A stretch of 64,000 bases of DNA from Caulobacter flavus (GTDB taxonomy: Bacteria; Pseudomonadota; Alphaproteobacteria; Caulobacterales; Caulobacteraceae), in contig NZ_CP026100.1 of NCBI RefSeq assembly GCF_003722335.1, forward strand, positions 4,252,001-4,316,000, in the 5' to 3' direction. Position 1 is the first letter of the stretch. Every line of letters starts with the position of its first letter. Below are positions 31,860 through 41,237 of the stretch, one piece after another. A program made the translations under genes and the position numbers. The notes beneath the pieces were generated by a model that was given only the letters and a program-made list of their open reading frames with translations, searched no databases and was not told the origin of the DNA.

Positions 31860-33850
31860 TGTCCGCCACCCGGATCCTCTGGGGCCAGGTTCTCCTCGTT
31901 GGCCTGATCGTCCTGATCGCCGTGTGGTCGGCGACCCAATGGACCGCCGCCCAACTGGCCTACCAGGAGCCGCTGGGACCACCCTGGTTCATCTGGCGCG
32001 GCCACCGGGTCTACGCCCCGCCCGCCTTCTTCTGGTGGTGGTTCGTCTATGACGCCTACGCGCCGGGCGTCTTCCTGCGCGGCGCGGCAGTGGCTGCGTC
32101 GGGCGGCCTTCTTGCAGCCGCAGCGGCCATCACCATGGCCGTTTGGCGCGCCCGCGAAAGCGCCAATGTCGACACCTACGGCACCGCGCGTTGGGCCACG
32201 ACGCGCGAGGCCAAGGCCGCTGGCCTGCTCGGCGAGACCGGCGTGGTCCTGGGCCAGCTCGGCGAGGCCTATCTGCGCCACGACGGCCCCGAGCATTGCC
32301 TGTGCTTTGCCCCGACCCGATCGGGCAAGGGCGTGGGCCTGGTGCTGCCCACCCTTCTGACCTGGCCCGGCTCGGCCATCGTCCACGACATCAAGGGCGA
32401 GAACTGGCAGCTCACCAGCGGCTTTCGCGCCCGCCATGGCCGGGTCCTGCTTTTTGATCCGACCAACCGGGCTTCAGCTGCCTACAACCCCTTGCTGGAG
32501 GTGCGGCGCGGCGAGTGGGAAGTCCGCGACGTCCAGAACATCGCCGACATCCTGGTCGATCCGGAAGGATCGCTCGAGAAGCGCAACCACTGGGAAAAAA
32601 CCAGCCACGCCCTTCTGGTCGGCGCGATCCTCCACGTGCTGTACGCCGAACGCGACAAGACCCTCGCGGGCGTGGCCGCGTTCCTGTCCGATCCCGAACG
32701 CCCGATCCTGGCGACCCTACGGGTGATGATGCGCACCCGCCACCTCGGCGAGGCCGGGGTCCATCCGGTCGTCGCGTCCGTGGCCCGCGAGCTGCGCGAC
32801 AAGTCCGACAACGAGCGCTCGGGCGTGCTCTCGACGGCCATGACCTTCCTCAACCTCTACCGCGATCCGGTGGTGGCTCAGGTGACCGGCCAGTGTGACT
32901 GGCGCATCGCCGATCTGGTCGAAGGCCCCCGCCCCACCACGCTGTACCTCGTCGTCCCGCCGTCCGACATCAGCCGCACCAAGCCGCTGATCCGTCTGAT
33001 GCTCAACCAGATCGGCCGGCGGCTGACCGAGACCCTCGGCCCGATCGGCCAGCGCCACCGATTGCTCCTGATGCTGGACGAGTTTCCAGCCCTGGGGCGG
33101 CTCGACTTCTTCGAGAGCGCTCTGGCGTTCATGGCCGGCTACGGCCTCAAATCGGTGCTGATCGCCCAGTCGCTGAACCAGATCGAGAAGGCGTACGGGT
33201 CCTTCAACTCCATTCTCGACAACTGCCACGTCCGGGTCAGCTTCGCCACGAACGACGAGCGGACCGCCAAGCGGGTGTCCGACGCCCTGGGCGTGGCCAC
33301 CGAGCTTCGCGCGATGCGCAACTACGCCGGCCACAGGCTTTCGCCATGGCTGGGCCACCTGATGGTTTCGCGCCAGGAGACGGCGCGCCAGCTCCTCACC
33401 CCAGGCGAAGTGATGCAACTGCCAGCCGACGAGGAAATCGTGATGGTGTCGGGCGCGCCGCCCATCCGCGCCCGCAAGGTCCGCTACTACCAGGACGCCC
33501 GACTGCGCCGGCGCGTTCTGACCCCGCCGCAGCCCGCATCGCTGAAGAGGCCCGCGCCGGGTCCGGACGACTGGACGGGACTGACCGTCCCCGCCGCTCC
33601 CTCGCCAGCGCCGTCCGCGGCCGGCTATCGGCACGACGACGACGACGACGAAGGCGGCGGACCTCGCCGCGAGCCGGGCTTGCCTGAGCACGAGGACATC
33701 ACCGCGCCCCCAACCGTGCAGGACGAATTCGCGTTCGACGATGCGGATCTCGACGCAGGCCAGATCGCCCGCCGACTGGCGCTTCAGCGACGCATGGGCG
33801 CGGTGGCTCGCCAAGCCAGCCTGGACCCGGACGATGGCGTGGAGCTCTGA
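31859..33850 (+). CDS. traG: Type IV coupling protein TraG (VirD4 family)
   Basis: 663 residues. Two N-terminal membrane segments (about 7-27 and 78-98). Walker A FAPTRSGKGVGLVLP (Lys157), Walker B LLLMLDEFPALGRLDFF, and VLIAQSLNQIEKAYG with the conserved Gln region. The hexameric ATPase brings the relaxase-DNA complex to the secretion channel. The C-terminal 90 residues are acidic and disordered. Four bases separate it from the next ribbon-helix-helix gene. Translation may be controlled by the hairpin just upstream. Confidence 0.95.
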   Translation: MSATRILWGQVLLVGLIVLIAVWSATQWTAAQLAYQEPLGPPWFIWRGHRVYAPPAFFWWWFVYDAYAPGVFLRGAAVAASGGLLAAAAAITMAVWRARESANVDTYGTARWATTREAKAAGLLGETGVVLGQLGEAYLRHDGPEHCLCFAPTRSGKGVGLVLPTLLTWPGSAIVHDIKGENWQLTSGFRARHGRVLLFDPTNRASAAYNPLLEVRRGEWEVRDVQNIADILVDPEGSLEKRNHWEKTSHALLVGAILHVLYAERDKTLAGVAAFLSDPERPILATLRVMMRTRHLGEAGVHPVVASVARELRDKSDNERSGVLSTAMTFLNLYRDPVVAQVTGQCDWRIADLVEGPRPTTLYLVVPPSDISRTKPLIRLMLNQIGRRLTETLGPIGQRHRLLLMLDEFPALGRLDFFESALAFMAGYGLKSVLIAQSLNQIEKAYGSFNSILDNCHVRVSFATNDERTAKRVSDALGVATELRAMRNYAGHRLSPWLGHLMVSRQETARQLLTPGEVMQLPADEEIVMVSGAPPIRARKVRYYQDARLRRRVLTPPQPASLKRPAPGPDDWTGLTVPAAPSPAPSAAGYRHDDDDDEGGGPRREPGLPEHEDITAPPTVQDEFAFDDADLDAGQIARRLALQRRMGAVARQASLDPDDGVEL

Positions 33851-33853
33851 CCG

Positions 33854-34276
33854 ATGCGACGCAAACACACCTTTCGGCTCGAACCGACCCTGGCCGGCCA
33901 GCTGGCCGACTATGCCCGCCGCAAGCGCGTTCCCCAGGCCCTCGTCGTCGAGACGGCCCTAGCCTCCCACCTGTCGCCCGACAGTCCCGAGCGCCTGGAA
34001 GCAGCCCTGTCGCGGCGCCTGGATCGCCTCAGCCGCCAGATGGAGCGTCTCGAGCGCAACATCGAGATCGCCAACGAAGCCCATGCGCTCTTTGTCCGCT
34101 TCTGGCTGACGGCGACGCCGGCCATGCCTGACACCGCCCAGGCCGCAGCCCAGGCCAAGGGCCGCGAACGCTACGCCGCTTTCGTGCGCGCCCTGGGACG
34201 CCGGATCGCGGCGGGCCAAAGCCTGGCCTTCGAGCTTAGCCAGGACCACGACGGGCAAGACGGCGAGGCTGACTGA
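33854..34276 (+). CDS. CopG/ribbon-helix-helix protein linked to traG
   Basis: 140 residues. RRKHTFRLEPTLAGQLADYARRKRVPQALVVETALASHL is a ribbon-helix-helix fold; the rest is helical with a coiled coil (LSRRLDRLSRQMERLERNIEIANEAHALFVRFWL). Proteins of this type always lie between traG and trbB in these elements and may act as a TraD-like accessory or regulator. Starts four bases after the traG stop. Confidence 0.85.
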   Translation: MRRKHTFRLEPTLAGQLADYARRKRVPQALVVETALASHLSPDSPERLEAALSRRLDRLSRQMERLERNIEIANEAHALFVRFWLTATPAMPDTAQAAAQAKGRERYAAFVRALGRRIAAGQSLAFELSQDHDGQDGEAD

Positions 34277-34317
34277 AAGGGTCTGGCCGGCCGCCCGAAG
34301 CAGTCTAGAGCACACCC

Positions 34318-34734
34318 ATGCTTCTGACCGCCGCTGCGGCCGCCGCCGCGACCTTGATCGCCTGCAACGCTCCGCCCGTCCACGACGGCGACACCCTGCG
34401 ATGCGCAGGCGAGCGTGTGCGATTGTTCGGCGTCGACGCGCCCGAGCTGCGACGCGGAAAGACGCCGGCGCAGCCGTTCTCCAACGAAGCGCGGCTGGAG
34501 CTGGAACGGCTGACACGCGGTCGTGTGGCGTGCCGCTTCGTCGATCGCGACCGCTACGGTCGCTTCGTGGGCACGTGCTGGTCGAACGCCAGTCCCGACG
34601 TCAACGCCGCCATGATCCGCTCGGGCTTCACCACCGAGTACCGCCGCTACAGCAAGGGCCAATACGCCAAGGCCGAGGCGGAAGCCAAAACCGCCCGTCG
34701 CGGCGTCTGGGCGTCCGGCGCGCCCGCCCGCTAA
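34318..34734 (+). CDS. Thermonuclease (SNase) family protein, exported
   Basis: 138 residues. A short hydrophobic N-terminus ending in LIAC suggests a signal or lipoprotein anchor. The nuclease motifs are HDGDTLRC (Asp23), RLFGVDAPEL (Asp40, Glu43) and DRYGRFVGTCW, then YAKAEAEAKTARRGVW. A calcium-dependent non-specific nuclease acting outside the cytoplasm. It sits between the RHH gene and trbB, separated from trbB by a 187-base gap, so it is likely accessory to transfer or inserted cargo. Confidence 0.88.
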   Translation: MLLTAAAAAAATLIACNAPPVHDGDTLRCAGERVRLFGVDAPELRRGKTPAQPFSNEARLELERLTRGRVACRFVDRDRYGRFVGTCWSNASPDVNAAMIRSGFTTEYRRYSKGQYAKAEAEAKTARRGVWASGAPAR

Positions 34735-34921
34735 CCCCGCCGAAATCTACGCTCCAGCGCTCGTTTCGCACGTCGCGCACCGACGTGAGCCCGCGCCTGC
34801 CTGCCGTTGCCCTCCAGGGCCCGCGAGCCAAATTCACCTGTTGTTTCCGCCAATTCCGGGCGCTTCTTAATCAGCCTCGTTCGCCGTCCCTAGAAGACCG
34901 GCGCGATCGAATGAGGCCCTC

Positions 34922-35887
34922 ATGTCCGCTCAGCTCGCCACCGCCGAAAGCCTCGATCGAGGCGCGCGGATGCTGCGAACGGCCATGGGCTGCGAGCTCG
35001 CCGGCTGGCTGGCCGATCCCGACATCAGCGAGGTCATGCTCAACGCCGATGGGCGTTTGTGGATCGACCGGCTGAGCACCGGCCTGGCCGACACCGATCG
35101 GCGAATGTCGGCGGCCGACGGCGAACGCGTCATTCGCCTGGTGGCCCACCAAGTCGGCGCCGAGGTCCACGCCGAACGGCCGCGCCTGTCGGCCGAGCTG
35201 CCGCAGACGGGCGAACGGTTCGAGGGCCTGGTCCCGCCGCTGGTCGCCGCACCGGCCTTCGCCATTCGCAAGCCCGCCCGCGCGATCGTCCCCCTCCAGG
35301 CCTACGTCGCCGATGGCGTCATCAAGCCCGATCAGGCCGCGCGCCTTCGCAAGGCCGTGCGCGATCGCAAAAACATCCTGGTCGTTGGCCCCACCTCGAG
35401 CGGCAAGACGACCCTCACCAACGCCCTGCTCGCCGAAGTCCCGGCCGACGAGCGCCTCGTCCTGGCCGAGGACCTGCGCGAGCTGCAGTGCTCGGTCCCC
35501 AACCATATCGGGCTGCGCACCCAGGTCGGCGTCGCCAGCCTCACCGACCTCGTCCGGAGCGCCCTGCGCCTGCGCCCCGACCGCATCATCGTCGGCGAGG
35601 TCCGCGGCGGCGAAGCGCTCGACCTCGTCAAGGCCTGGGGAACGGGCCATCCGGGAGGGCTGGGCACACTCCACGCCGGCTCCGCGCTCGGCGCCCTGCA
35701 CCGTCTCGAACAGCTGATCCAGGAAGTCGTCGTCACACCGCCGCGCGCCCTGATCGCCGAGACCATCGAGCTGATCGCCGTCTTGAGCGGCCGCGGCCAA
35801 GCCCGCCGCCTCACCGAGCTCACCGCCGTCGCTGGGCTCGGCCCCGCCGGCGACTACCGCCTCGTTCCGATGGGAGACCTGCCATGA
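34922..35887 (+). CDS. trbB: Conjugal transfer ATPase TrbB (VirB11)
   Basis: 321 residues. N-terminal domain with SEVMLNADGRLWIDRL, Walker A VVGPTSSGKTTLTNAL (Lys162), Asp box LAEDLRELQC, Walker B LRPDRIIVGEVRGGEALDLVKAWGTGHPGGLGTLHA (His box). Hexameric traffic ATPase powering pilus assembly and substrate transfer. First gene of a tightly packed operon running to 44162; the 187-base gap upstream may hold its promoter. Stop overlaps trbC start (ATGA). Confidence 0.96.
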   Translation: MSAQLATAESLDRGARMLRTAMGCELAGWLADPDISEVMLNADGRLWIDRLSTGLADTDRRMSAADGERVIRLVAHQVGAEVHAERPRLSAELPQTGERFEGLVPPLVAAPAFAIRKPARAIVPLQAYVADGVIKPDQAARLRKAVRDRKNILVVGPTSSGKTTLTNALLAEVPADERLVLAEDLRELQCSVPNHIGLRTQVGVASLTDLVRSALRLRPDRIIVGEVRGGEALDLVKAWGTGHPGGLGTLHAGSALGALHRLEQLIQEVVVTPPRALIAETIELIAVLSGRGQARRLTELTAVAGLGPAGDYRLVPMGDLP

Positions 35888-36246
35888 GCCAAGCTCGCGC
35901 CATCGCTGCGCGCCGTCACGTCTTGAGCGCTTTCACGCTCGATCGCCTCGGCCTGCTGACCCTCACCGCCATCGCCGCGCTTCACGCAATCCCGGCGCAG
36001 GCGGCCGGCTCCTCCATGCCCTGGGAGGCGCCGCTGCAGTCGATCCTGGAGTCGATCGAAGGACCGGTCGCCAAGATCATCGCAGTGATCGTGATCATCA
36101 GCACCGGACTGGCGCTGGCCTTCGGCGAGACCTCCGGCGGCTTTCGCCGGCTCATCCAGATCGTGTTCGGCCTGAGCATCGCCTTCGCGGCCAGCTCGTT
36201 CTTCCTGTCGTTCTTCAGCTTCGGTGGCGGAGCGCTCGTCGCGTGA
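35884..36246 (+). CDS. trbC: Pilin TrbC (VirB2)
   Basis: 120 residues: a long signal sequence (about 1-40), then MPWEAPLQSILESIEGPVAKIIAVIVIISTGLALAFGE and a second hydrophobic helix (IVFGLSIAFAASSFFLSFFSF), which is the TrbC pilin pattern. Processed and cyclised in relatives by TraF (27270). Overlaps trbB and trbD. Confidence 0.93.
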   Translation: MSQARAIAARRHVLSAFTLDRLGLLTLTAIAALHAIPAQAAGSSMPWEAPLQSILESIEGPVAKIIAVIVIISTGLALAFGETSGGFRRLIQIVFGLSIAFAASSFFLSFFSFGGGALVA

Positions 36247-36518
36247 CCCGTCCCGACGCCCCCCTGCCGGCGGACTACTACGCCCCTGTCCACCGCGCGC
36301 TGATCGAGCCCATCCTGCTGGGCGGCGCGCCACGGACGATCGCCATCGCCAACGGCACCTTGGCGGCCGCGCTCGGGCTTGGCCTCCGGCTTTGGATCGT
36401 CGGCCTGCTGTTCTTCGCCCTTGGCCAGTTGCTGGCGGCCTGGGCCGCGCGCAGCGACCCGCAGGTCTTCGAAGTCGGCCGCCGGCATCTGCGCTACCCG
36501 CCCTACTTCCGGATCTAA
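36243..36518 (+). CDS. trbD: Conjugal transfer protein TrbD (VirB3)
   Basis: 91 residues from GTG 36243. APVHRALIEPILLGGAPR, then a hydrophobic hairpin (IANGTLAAALGLGLRLWIVGLLFFALG) and RHLRYPPYFRI fit TrbD, an inner-membrane partner of the VirB4 ATPase TrbE that follows eight bases later. Confidence 0.93.
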   Translation: MTRPDAPLPADYYAPVHRALIEPILLGGAPRTIAIANGTLAAALGLGLRLWIVGLLFFALGQLLAAWAARSDPQVFEVGRRHLRYPPYFRI

Positions 36519-36526
36519 GGCCGCCC

Positions 36527-38944
36527 ATGCTCGCCCTCGGCGTCTATCGCGACACCCGTCCTCGCCTCAGCGACTACCTGCCCTGGGCCGCCCTTGTCGC
36601 CCCAGGCGTCGTACTCAACAAGGACGGCGCCCTTCAGCGGACCGCGGCGTTTCGCGGTCCTGATCTCGACAGCGCCACGCCCGCCGAGCTGACCGCCGTC
36701 ACCGCCCGCCTGGGTGCAGCACTGCGTCGCCTGGGCAGCGGCTGGGCGATGTTCGTCGAGGCCCAACGCGCACCCGCCGTCGCCTATCCACAGAGCCGCT
36801 TTGACGATCCGGCCTCGGCGCTCGTCGATCTGGAACGCACCGAACAATTCAGCCAGACCGGCGCCCACTTCGAAAGCCGCTACTTCCTTACCCTGGCCTG
36901 GCTTCCTCCGGCCGAGGAGGCCCGTCGCGCCGAGGGCTGGCTGTTCGAGGGGCGCAAGGCGGTCGCGACCGATCCCTGGACCCAGACCAAGGCCTTCATC
37001 GTCGAGACTGACCGGCTGCTGCAGCTGCTCGACGGCTTCATGCCGCAATGCGCCTGGCTCGATGACGGCCAAACCCTCAGCTACCTCCACTCGACCGTCA
37101 GCACCGTCCGCCAGACCCTGGCGGTTCCCCACACCCCCATCCACCTGGACGCCCTGCTGGCCACCCAGCCGCTGGTCGGCGGGCTCGAACCCAGACTCGG
37201 CCGCGCCCATCTGCGAACCCTGACCCTGGTCGGGTTTCCAAGCGCCACCTTTCCCGGCGTGCTCGACGAGCTCAATCGGCTGGCCTTCGACTATCGCTGG
37301 ACCACGCGCGCGGTGATGCTCGACAAGCTGGCCGCCGCCAAGGTGCTCGGGCGTATCCGTCGCCAGTGGTTCGCCAAGCGCAAGTCCGTCGCCGCCATCC
37401 TCAAGGAGGTGATGACCAACGAGGCCTCCGTCCTCGTCGACAACGACGCGGCCAACAAGGCCGCCGACGCCGACGCTGCCTTGCAAGACCTGGGCGCCGA
37501 CATCGTCGGCCACGCCTACGTGACCGCCACCCTGACAGTCTGGGACGAGGATCCCGCTCGGGCGTCGGAGAAACTGCGCCAAGTCGAGAAGGTCGTTCGG
37601 GGTCGGGACTTCTCGACCATCGTCGAAACCCTCAACGCCGTGGAAGCCTGGCTGGGCTCCCTGCCCGGCCACGTCTACGCCAATGTCCGTCAGCCGCCGA
37701 TCTCGACCCAGAACCTCGCCCACATCGTGCCGCTATCGGCGGTCTGGGCGGGCCCGGAGCGCAACGACCACCTCGACGGCCCGCCTCTGTTCTACGCGCG
37801 CACCGAAGGCGCGACGCCGTTTCGCCTGAGCCTGCACGTCGATGATGTGGCCCACACCCTGGTCGCCGGCCCGACTGGCGCGGGCAAGTCGGTGTTCCTG
37901 GCCTTCACGGCCCTGTCGTGGCGGCGCTACCCCAACAACCAGATCTTCGCCTTCGACCACGGCGCGTCCCTGCGCGCGGCCGGCTTGGCCATGGGCGGAG
38001 AGTGGCACGACCTTGGCGCAGAGGTCCCAGGCCGCACCGTGTCGCTACAGCCCTTGCGCCGCATCGACGAACCGGGCGAACGCGCCTGGGCGCTCGAATG
38101 GCTCGCCGCCGTGCTCGCTCGCGAAGGTGTCACGATCGATCCAGCCGCCAAGGCCCACCTGTGGTCGGCTCTGGAGTCCCTGGCCAGCGCGCCGCCCGTC
38201 GAGCGGACGCTCTCGGGTCTGGCCGCGCTCCTCCAGGCGCCGGCGCTCAAACAAGCCCTCGCGCCGTTCTGCCTGGGCGGTGCTCACGGGCGGCTCCTCG
38301 ACGCCGACACCGAGAGCCTCGGGACCGCGTCGGTGCAGGTCTTCGAGACCGCGGGACTGCTCAAGACCAACGCCGCCCCCGCCGTGCTCGCCTACCTCTT
38401 TCACCGCATCGAGCATGCGCTCGACGGTCGCCCAACGCTCATCCTCATCGACGAAGGGTGGCTGATCCTCGAAGACCCGGTGTTCGCCGGCCAGCTGCGC
38501 GAGTGGATCAAGACCCTGCGCAAGAAGAACGGCGCGGTCGTCTTCGCCACCGAGGCCCTGCTGGACCTGGACGCCAGCCCCGTCGCCGCGACCATCCTCG
38601 ACAGCTGCCCGACCCGGATCTTCCTTCCCAACGCGCGAGCCGCCGAGCCGCGCAGCCAGGCGATCTACCGCAAGTTCGGCCTCAATGACCGACAGATCGA
38701 GATCATCAGCCGCGCGGCGCCGCGTCGCGACTACTACTGCCAGTCGCGCCAAGGCCACCGCCTGTTCGACCTGGGCCTGGGCGAGATCGCCCTGGCCTTC
38801 TGCGCGGCCGCCTCCAAACCCGACCAGGCCCTGATCGACGCGATCGACGCCGCGCCCGGCGCGGCGTTCACCCGCGCCTGGCTTCTCGCCCGTGGCCTGC
38901 CCTGGGCCGCCGACCTTGTGTCTCACCTGCCCCTGGAGCCCTGA
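36527..38944 (+). CDS. trbE: Conjugal transfer ATPase TrbE (VirB4)
   Basis: 805 residues. LSDYLPWAALVAPGVVLNKDGALQRTAAFRG is the TrbE N-terminus; Walker A TLVAGPTGAGKSVFLAF (Lys454); Walker B LILIDEGWLILED; KTLRKKNGAVVFATEALLDL. The ATPase energises pilus biogenesis. ATG 36527 is chosen from the family start; the frame opens earlier inside trbD. Confidence 0.96.
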   Translation: MLALGVYRDTRPRLSDYLPWAALVAPGVVLNKDGALQRTAAFRGPDLDSATPAELTAVTARLGAALRRLGSGWAMFVEAQRAPAVAYPQSRFDDPASALVDLERTEQFSQTGAHFESRYFLTLAWLPPAEEARRAEGWLFEGRKAVATDPWTQTKAFIVETDRLLQLLDGFMPQCAWLDDGQTLSYLHSTVSTVRQTLAVPHTPIHLDALLATQPLVGGLEPRLGRAHLRTLTLVGFPSATFPGVLDELNRLAFDYRWTTRAVMLDKLAAAKVLGRIRRQWFAKRKSVAAILKEVMTNEASVLVDNDAANKAADADAALQDLGADIVGHAYVTATLTVWDEDPARASEKLRQVEKVVRGRDFSTIVETLNAVEAWLGSLPGHVYANVRQPPISTQNLAHIVPLSAVWAGPERNDHLDGPPLFYARTEGATPFRLSLHVDDVAHTLVAGPTGAGKSVFLAFTALSWRRYPNNQIFAFDHGASLRAAGLAMGGEWHDLGAEVPGRTVSLQPLRRIDEPGERAWALEWLAAVLAREGVTIDPAAKAHLWSALESLASAPPVERTLSGLAALLQAPALKQALAPFCLGGAHGRLLDADTESLGTASVQVFETAGLLKTNAAPAVLAYLFHRIEHALDGRPTLILIDEGWLILEDPVFAGQLREWIKTLRKKNGAVVFATEALLDLDASPVAATILDSCPTRIFLPNARAAEPRSQAIYRKFGLNDRQIEIISRAAPRRDYYCQSRQGHRLFDLGLGEIALAFCAAASKPDQALIDAIDAAPGAAFTRAWLLARGLPWAADLVSHLPLEP

Positions 38945-38946
38945 CG

Positions 38947-39687
38947 ATGGCTGGACCCACCCGCCGGCGACTGCTGCTCGCCGTGACCACCCTTGCCTGC
39001 CTGCCGCTGCCCCCCGCCGCAACGGCGCAGGTGACCGTTTTTGATCCCAGTAACTACGCCCAGAACGTTCTGACGGCCGCGCGCACTCTGCAGAGCATCA
39101 ACAATCAGATTCAGGCGCTGCAGAACCAGGCCCAGGGCCTGATCAACGATGCGCGCAATCTGACAGGCCTGCCGTTCTCGTCGCTCTCTGCGCTCCAGGG
39201 CCAGCTCCAACGGACCCGCGCCCTCATCGGTCAGGCCCAGCGGTTGGCTTACGACGTCTCGGCCATCGAGGCGGCGTTCAAAGACCAGTTCGGCGCCGCC
39301 GCGCTCACGGCCACCGACCGTGACCTGGTGGGCCTGGCCCAGTCACGCTGGTCCACCAGCGTGGCGGCCTTTCAGGACGCCCTGAAGGTCCAGGCCGGCG
39401 TCGTGGGCAATCTCGACGGCGCCCGCGATCAGATGACCCAGCTCGTTCAGGCCAGCCAGTCGGCCGACGGCGCCTTGCAGGCGGCCCAGGCGGGCAACCA
39501 GCTGATGGCCCTGCAATCCCAGCAACTGGCCGACCTCCTGGCGCTGATGGCCGCCCAGGGGCGCGCCCAGAACCTCGATGCAGCCGCCCGCGCCGCCGCC
39601 CAGGATCAGGCCCGCGAGCAGATGCGGCGGTTTCTCACGCCCGGAACCGGCTACCAAGCGCCGCCCGTCACCCTCTTTTCGAAGTGA
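38947..39687 (+). CDS. trbJ: Conjugal transfer protein TrbJ (VirB5)
   Basis: 246 residues. Signal peptide ending PPAATAQ, then VTVFDPSNYAQNVLTAARTLQSINNQIQALQNQAQ, the TrbJ signature, and a long helical body with QALKVQ and Gln/Ala repeats. VirB5-like minor pilus subunit in the periplasm. Two bases after the trbE stop. Confidence 0.94.
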   Translation: MAGPTRRRLLLAVTTLACLPLPPAATAQVTVFDPSNYAQNVLTAARTLQSINNQIQALQNQAQGLINDARNLTGLPFSSLSALQGQLQRTRALIGQAQRLAYDVSAIEAAFKDQFGAAALTATDRDLVGLAQSRWSTSVAAFQDALKVQAGVVGNLDGARDQMTQLVQASQSADGALQAAQAGNQLMALQSQQLADLLALMAAQGRAQNLDAAARAAAQDQAREQMRRFLTPGTGYQAPPVTLFSK

Positions 39688-39694
39688 GAACGAC

Positions 39695-39970
39695 GTGGAC
39701 CCCGCCCTCGCCTTTCGGCTCGCCGCCGCCGGGTTCGTCGCCACCGCCGTGGTGGTCGCCGCCCTTGGCCAGCGCGCGAGCGCAGTGTCGCCCCCGCCGC
39801 CCGCCGACGCACCCGCCGCGACGCTCGCCGCCGTAGACCCCCACCAGGACGCCCTGCGCCATTGCCAGCGCCTAGGCGCGGCCGGCGCCGAGGATCCCGA
39901 ATGCCTGGCCGCCTGGGCCCAGCAGCGGGACCGCTTCCTGGGCCGCCCCGCCCCGACGCAGGCCCGGTAG
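39695..39970 (+). CDS. trbK: TrbK-alt type entry exclusion protein
   Basis: 91 residues from GTG 39695. One membrane anchor (LAAAGFVATAVVVAALGQ), Pro/Ala linker, then DALRHCQRLGAAGAEDPECLAAWAQQRDRFLG, the paired-Cys signature of TrbK-alt. Predicted to stop the donor receiving a second copy of the element. Position between trbJ and trbL agrees. Confidence 0.85.
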   Translation: MDPALAFRLAAAGFVATAVVVAALGQRASAVSPPPPADAPAATLAAVDPHQDALRHCQRLGAAGAEDPECLAAWAQQRDRFLGRPAPTQAR

Positions 39971-39972
39971 CC

Positions 39973-41232
39973 ATGGAAGGGTCCGGCGTCATCGACCGCT
40001 TTCTTGGGGTCTTCGGAAGCTATATCGAGTCCGGCTTTGGCCTCCTCAGCGGCGAGGTGGCGTTTATCGCCACCAGCCTCATCGTCATCGACGTCACCCT
40101 GGCGGCGCTCTTCTGGAGCCTGGGCGAAGGCGACGACATTCTGGCCAAGCTGATACGCAAAACTCTCTTTGTCGGCGTCTTCGCCTATCTGATCAGCAAC
40201 TGGAGCATGCTGGCCCGGGTGGTCTTCGAGAGCTTCGCCGGTCTTGGCCTCAAGGCGACGGGCGCGGCCTTCACCCAGGCTGACCTCCTGCGCCCTGGCC
40301 GCGTCGCGCAGGTCGGGATCGATGCAGGCCGACCTCTGCTGGAGTCGATCTCCGGCTTGATGGGGTACGTCGCCTTCTTCGAGAACTTCATTCAGATCGC
40401 CGTGCTGTTCATTGCCTGGCTGGTCGTCCTGCTGAGCTTCTTCATTCTGGCGATCCAGCTCTTCATCGTGCTGATCGAGTTCAAGCTCACCACCCTCTGT
40501 GGCTTCGTGCTCATTCCGTTTGGCCTGTTCGGCAAGACCGCCTTCCTGGCCGAACGCGTGCTGGGCAACGTCATGTCCTCGGGCGTCAAGGTGCTCGTCA
40601 TCGCCGTGATCGTCGGGATCGGCTCGACCCTGTTTTCCAGCTTCACGCCGGTTCTGAACGAGCGCCAGCCAAACCTGGAAGAGGTCCTGGCCATCGTCCT
40701 GGCCGCCCTGACGCTCCTGGGCCTTGGCATCTTCGGTCCGGGCGTAGCCAGCGGCATCGTGTCGGGCGGTCCCCAGCTGGGCGCCGGCTCGGCCGTCGGC
40801 ACGGGGCTGGCCGCGGGCGGCGCCATGGCCGCCGCCGCCGCCGCCGGCGGTCTGGTCGTCGGCGGCGCTGCGGGCGCGGCCGCTGGGCTGGCGCGCGGCG
40901 CGGCGGGCCTGGCCGGCGCGGCGACCGGTGCGGCCCAGACCGGCGGCGCCTTGGGCGTGGCCAAGGCGGCTGGTGGCGCGGCTATCAGCCCGCTGCGCGC
41001 CGCTGCTCAGGGCCTGAAGGCGCGGTTCGAGGCCGCGCGCCAGACCCAACACGGCGCACCGCCGTCACCGCCCGACCAGAGCGCATCCAGTCAAGCCCCG
41101 CCGGCCTGGGCCCAACGCATGCAGACCCGCCAGCATCTGTCGCATGGCGCAGCCACCGCCGCGAGCGCCGTCAATTCCGGCGACGCCGCCAGCGGCGCGG
41201 GCGGCTCCGTCGACCTATCGGAAGGATCGTGA
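39973..41232 (+). CDS. trbL: Conjugal transfer protein TrbL (VirB6)
   Basis: 419 residues. Starts MEGSGVIDRFLGVFGSYIESGFGLL; about six membrane segments between residues 30 and 265 (for example VAFIATSLIVIDVTLAALFW and VLFIAWLVVLLSFFILAIQL), then a Gly/Ala-rich and Gln-rich soluble tail. Polytopic channel component. ATG 39973 follows the trbK stop by two bases. Confidence 0.94.
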   Translation: MEGSGVIDRFLGVFGSYIESGFGLLSGEVAFIATSLIVIDVTLAALFWSLGEGDDILAKLIRKTLFVGVFAYLISNWSMLARVVFESFAGLGLKATGAAFTQADLLRPGRVAQVGIDAGRPLLESISGLMGYVAFFENFIQIAVLFIAWLVVLLSFFILAIQLFIVLIEFKLTTLCGFVLIPFGLFGKTAFLAERVLGNVMSSGVKVLVIAVIVGIGSTLFSSFTPVLNERQPNLEEVLAIVLAALTLLGLGIFGPGVASGIVSGGPQLGAGSAVGTGLAAGGAMAAAAAAGGLVVGGAAGAAAGLARGAAGLAGAATGAAQTGGALGVAKAAGGAAISPLRAAAQGLKARFEAARQTQHGAPPSPPDQSASSQAPPAWAQRMQTRQHLSHGAATAASAVNSGDAASGAGGSVDLSEGS

Positions 41233-41237
41233 TCGCC

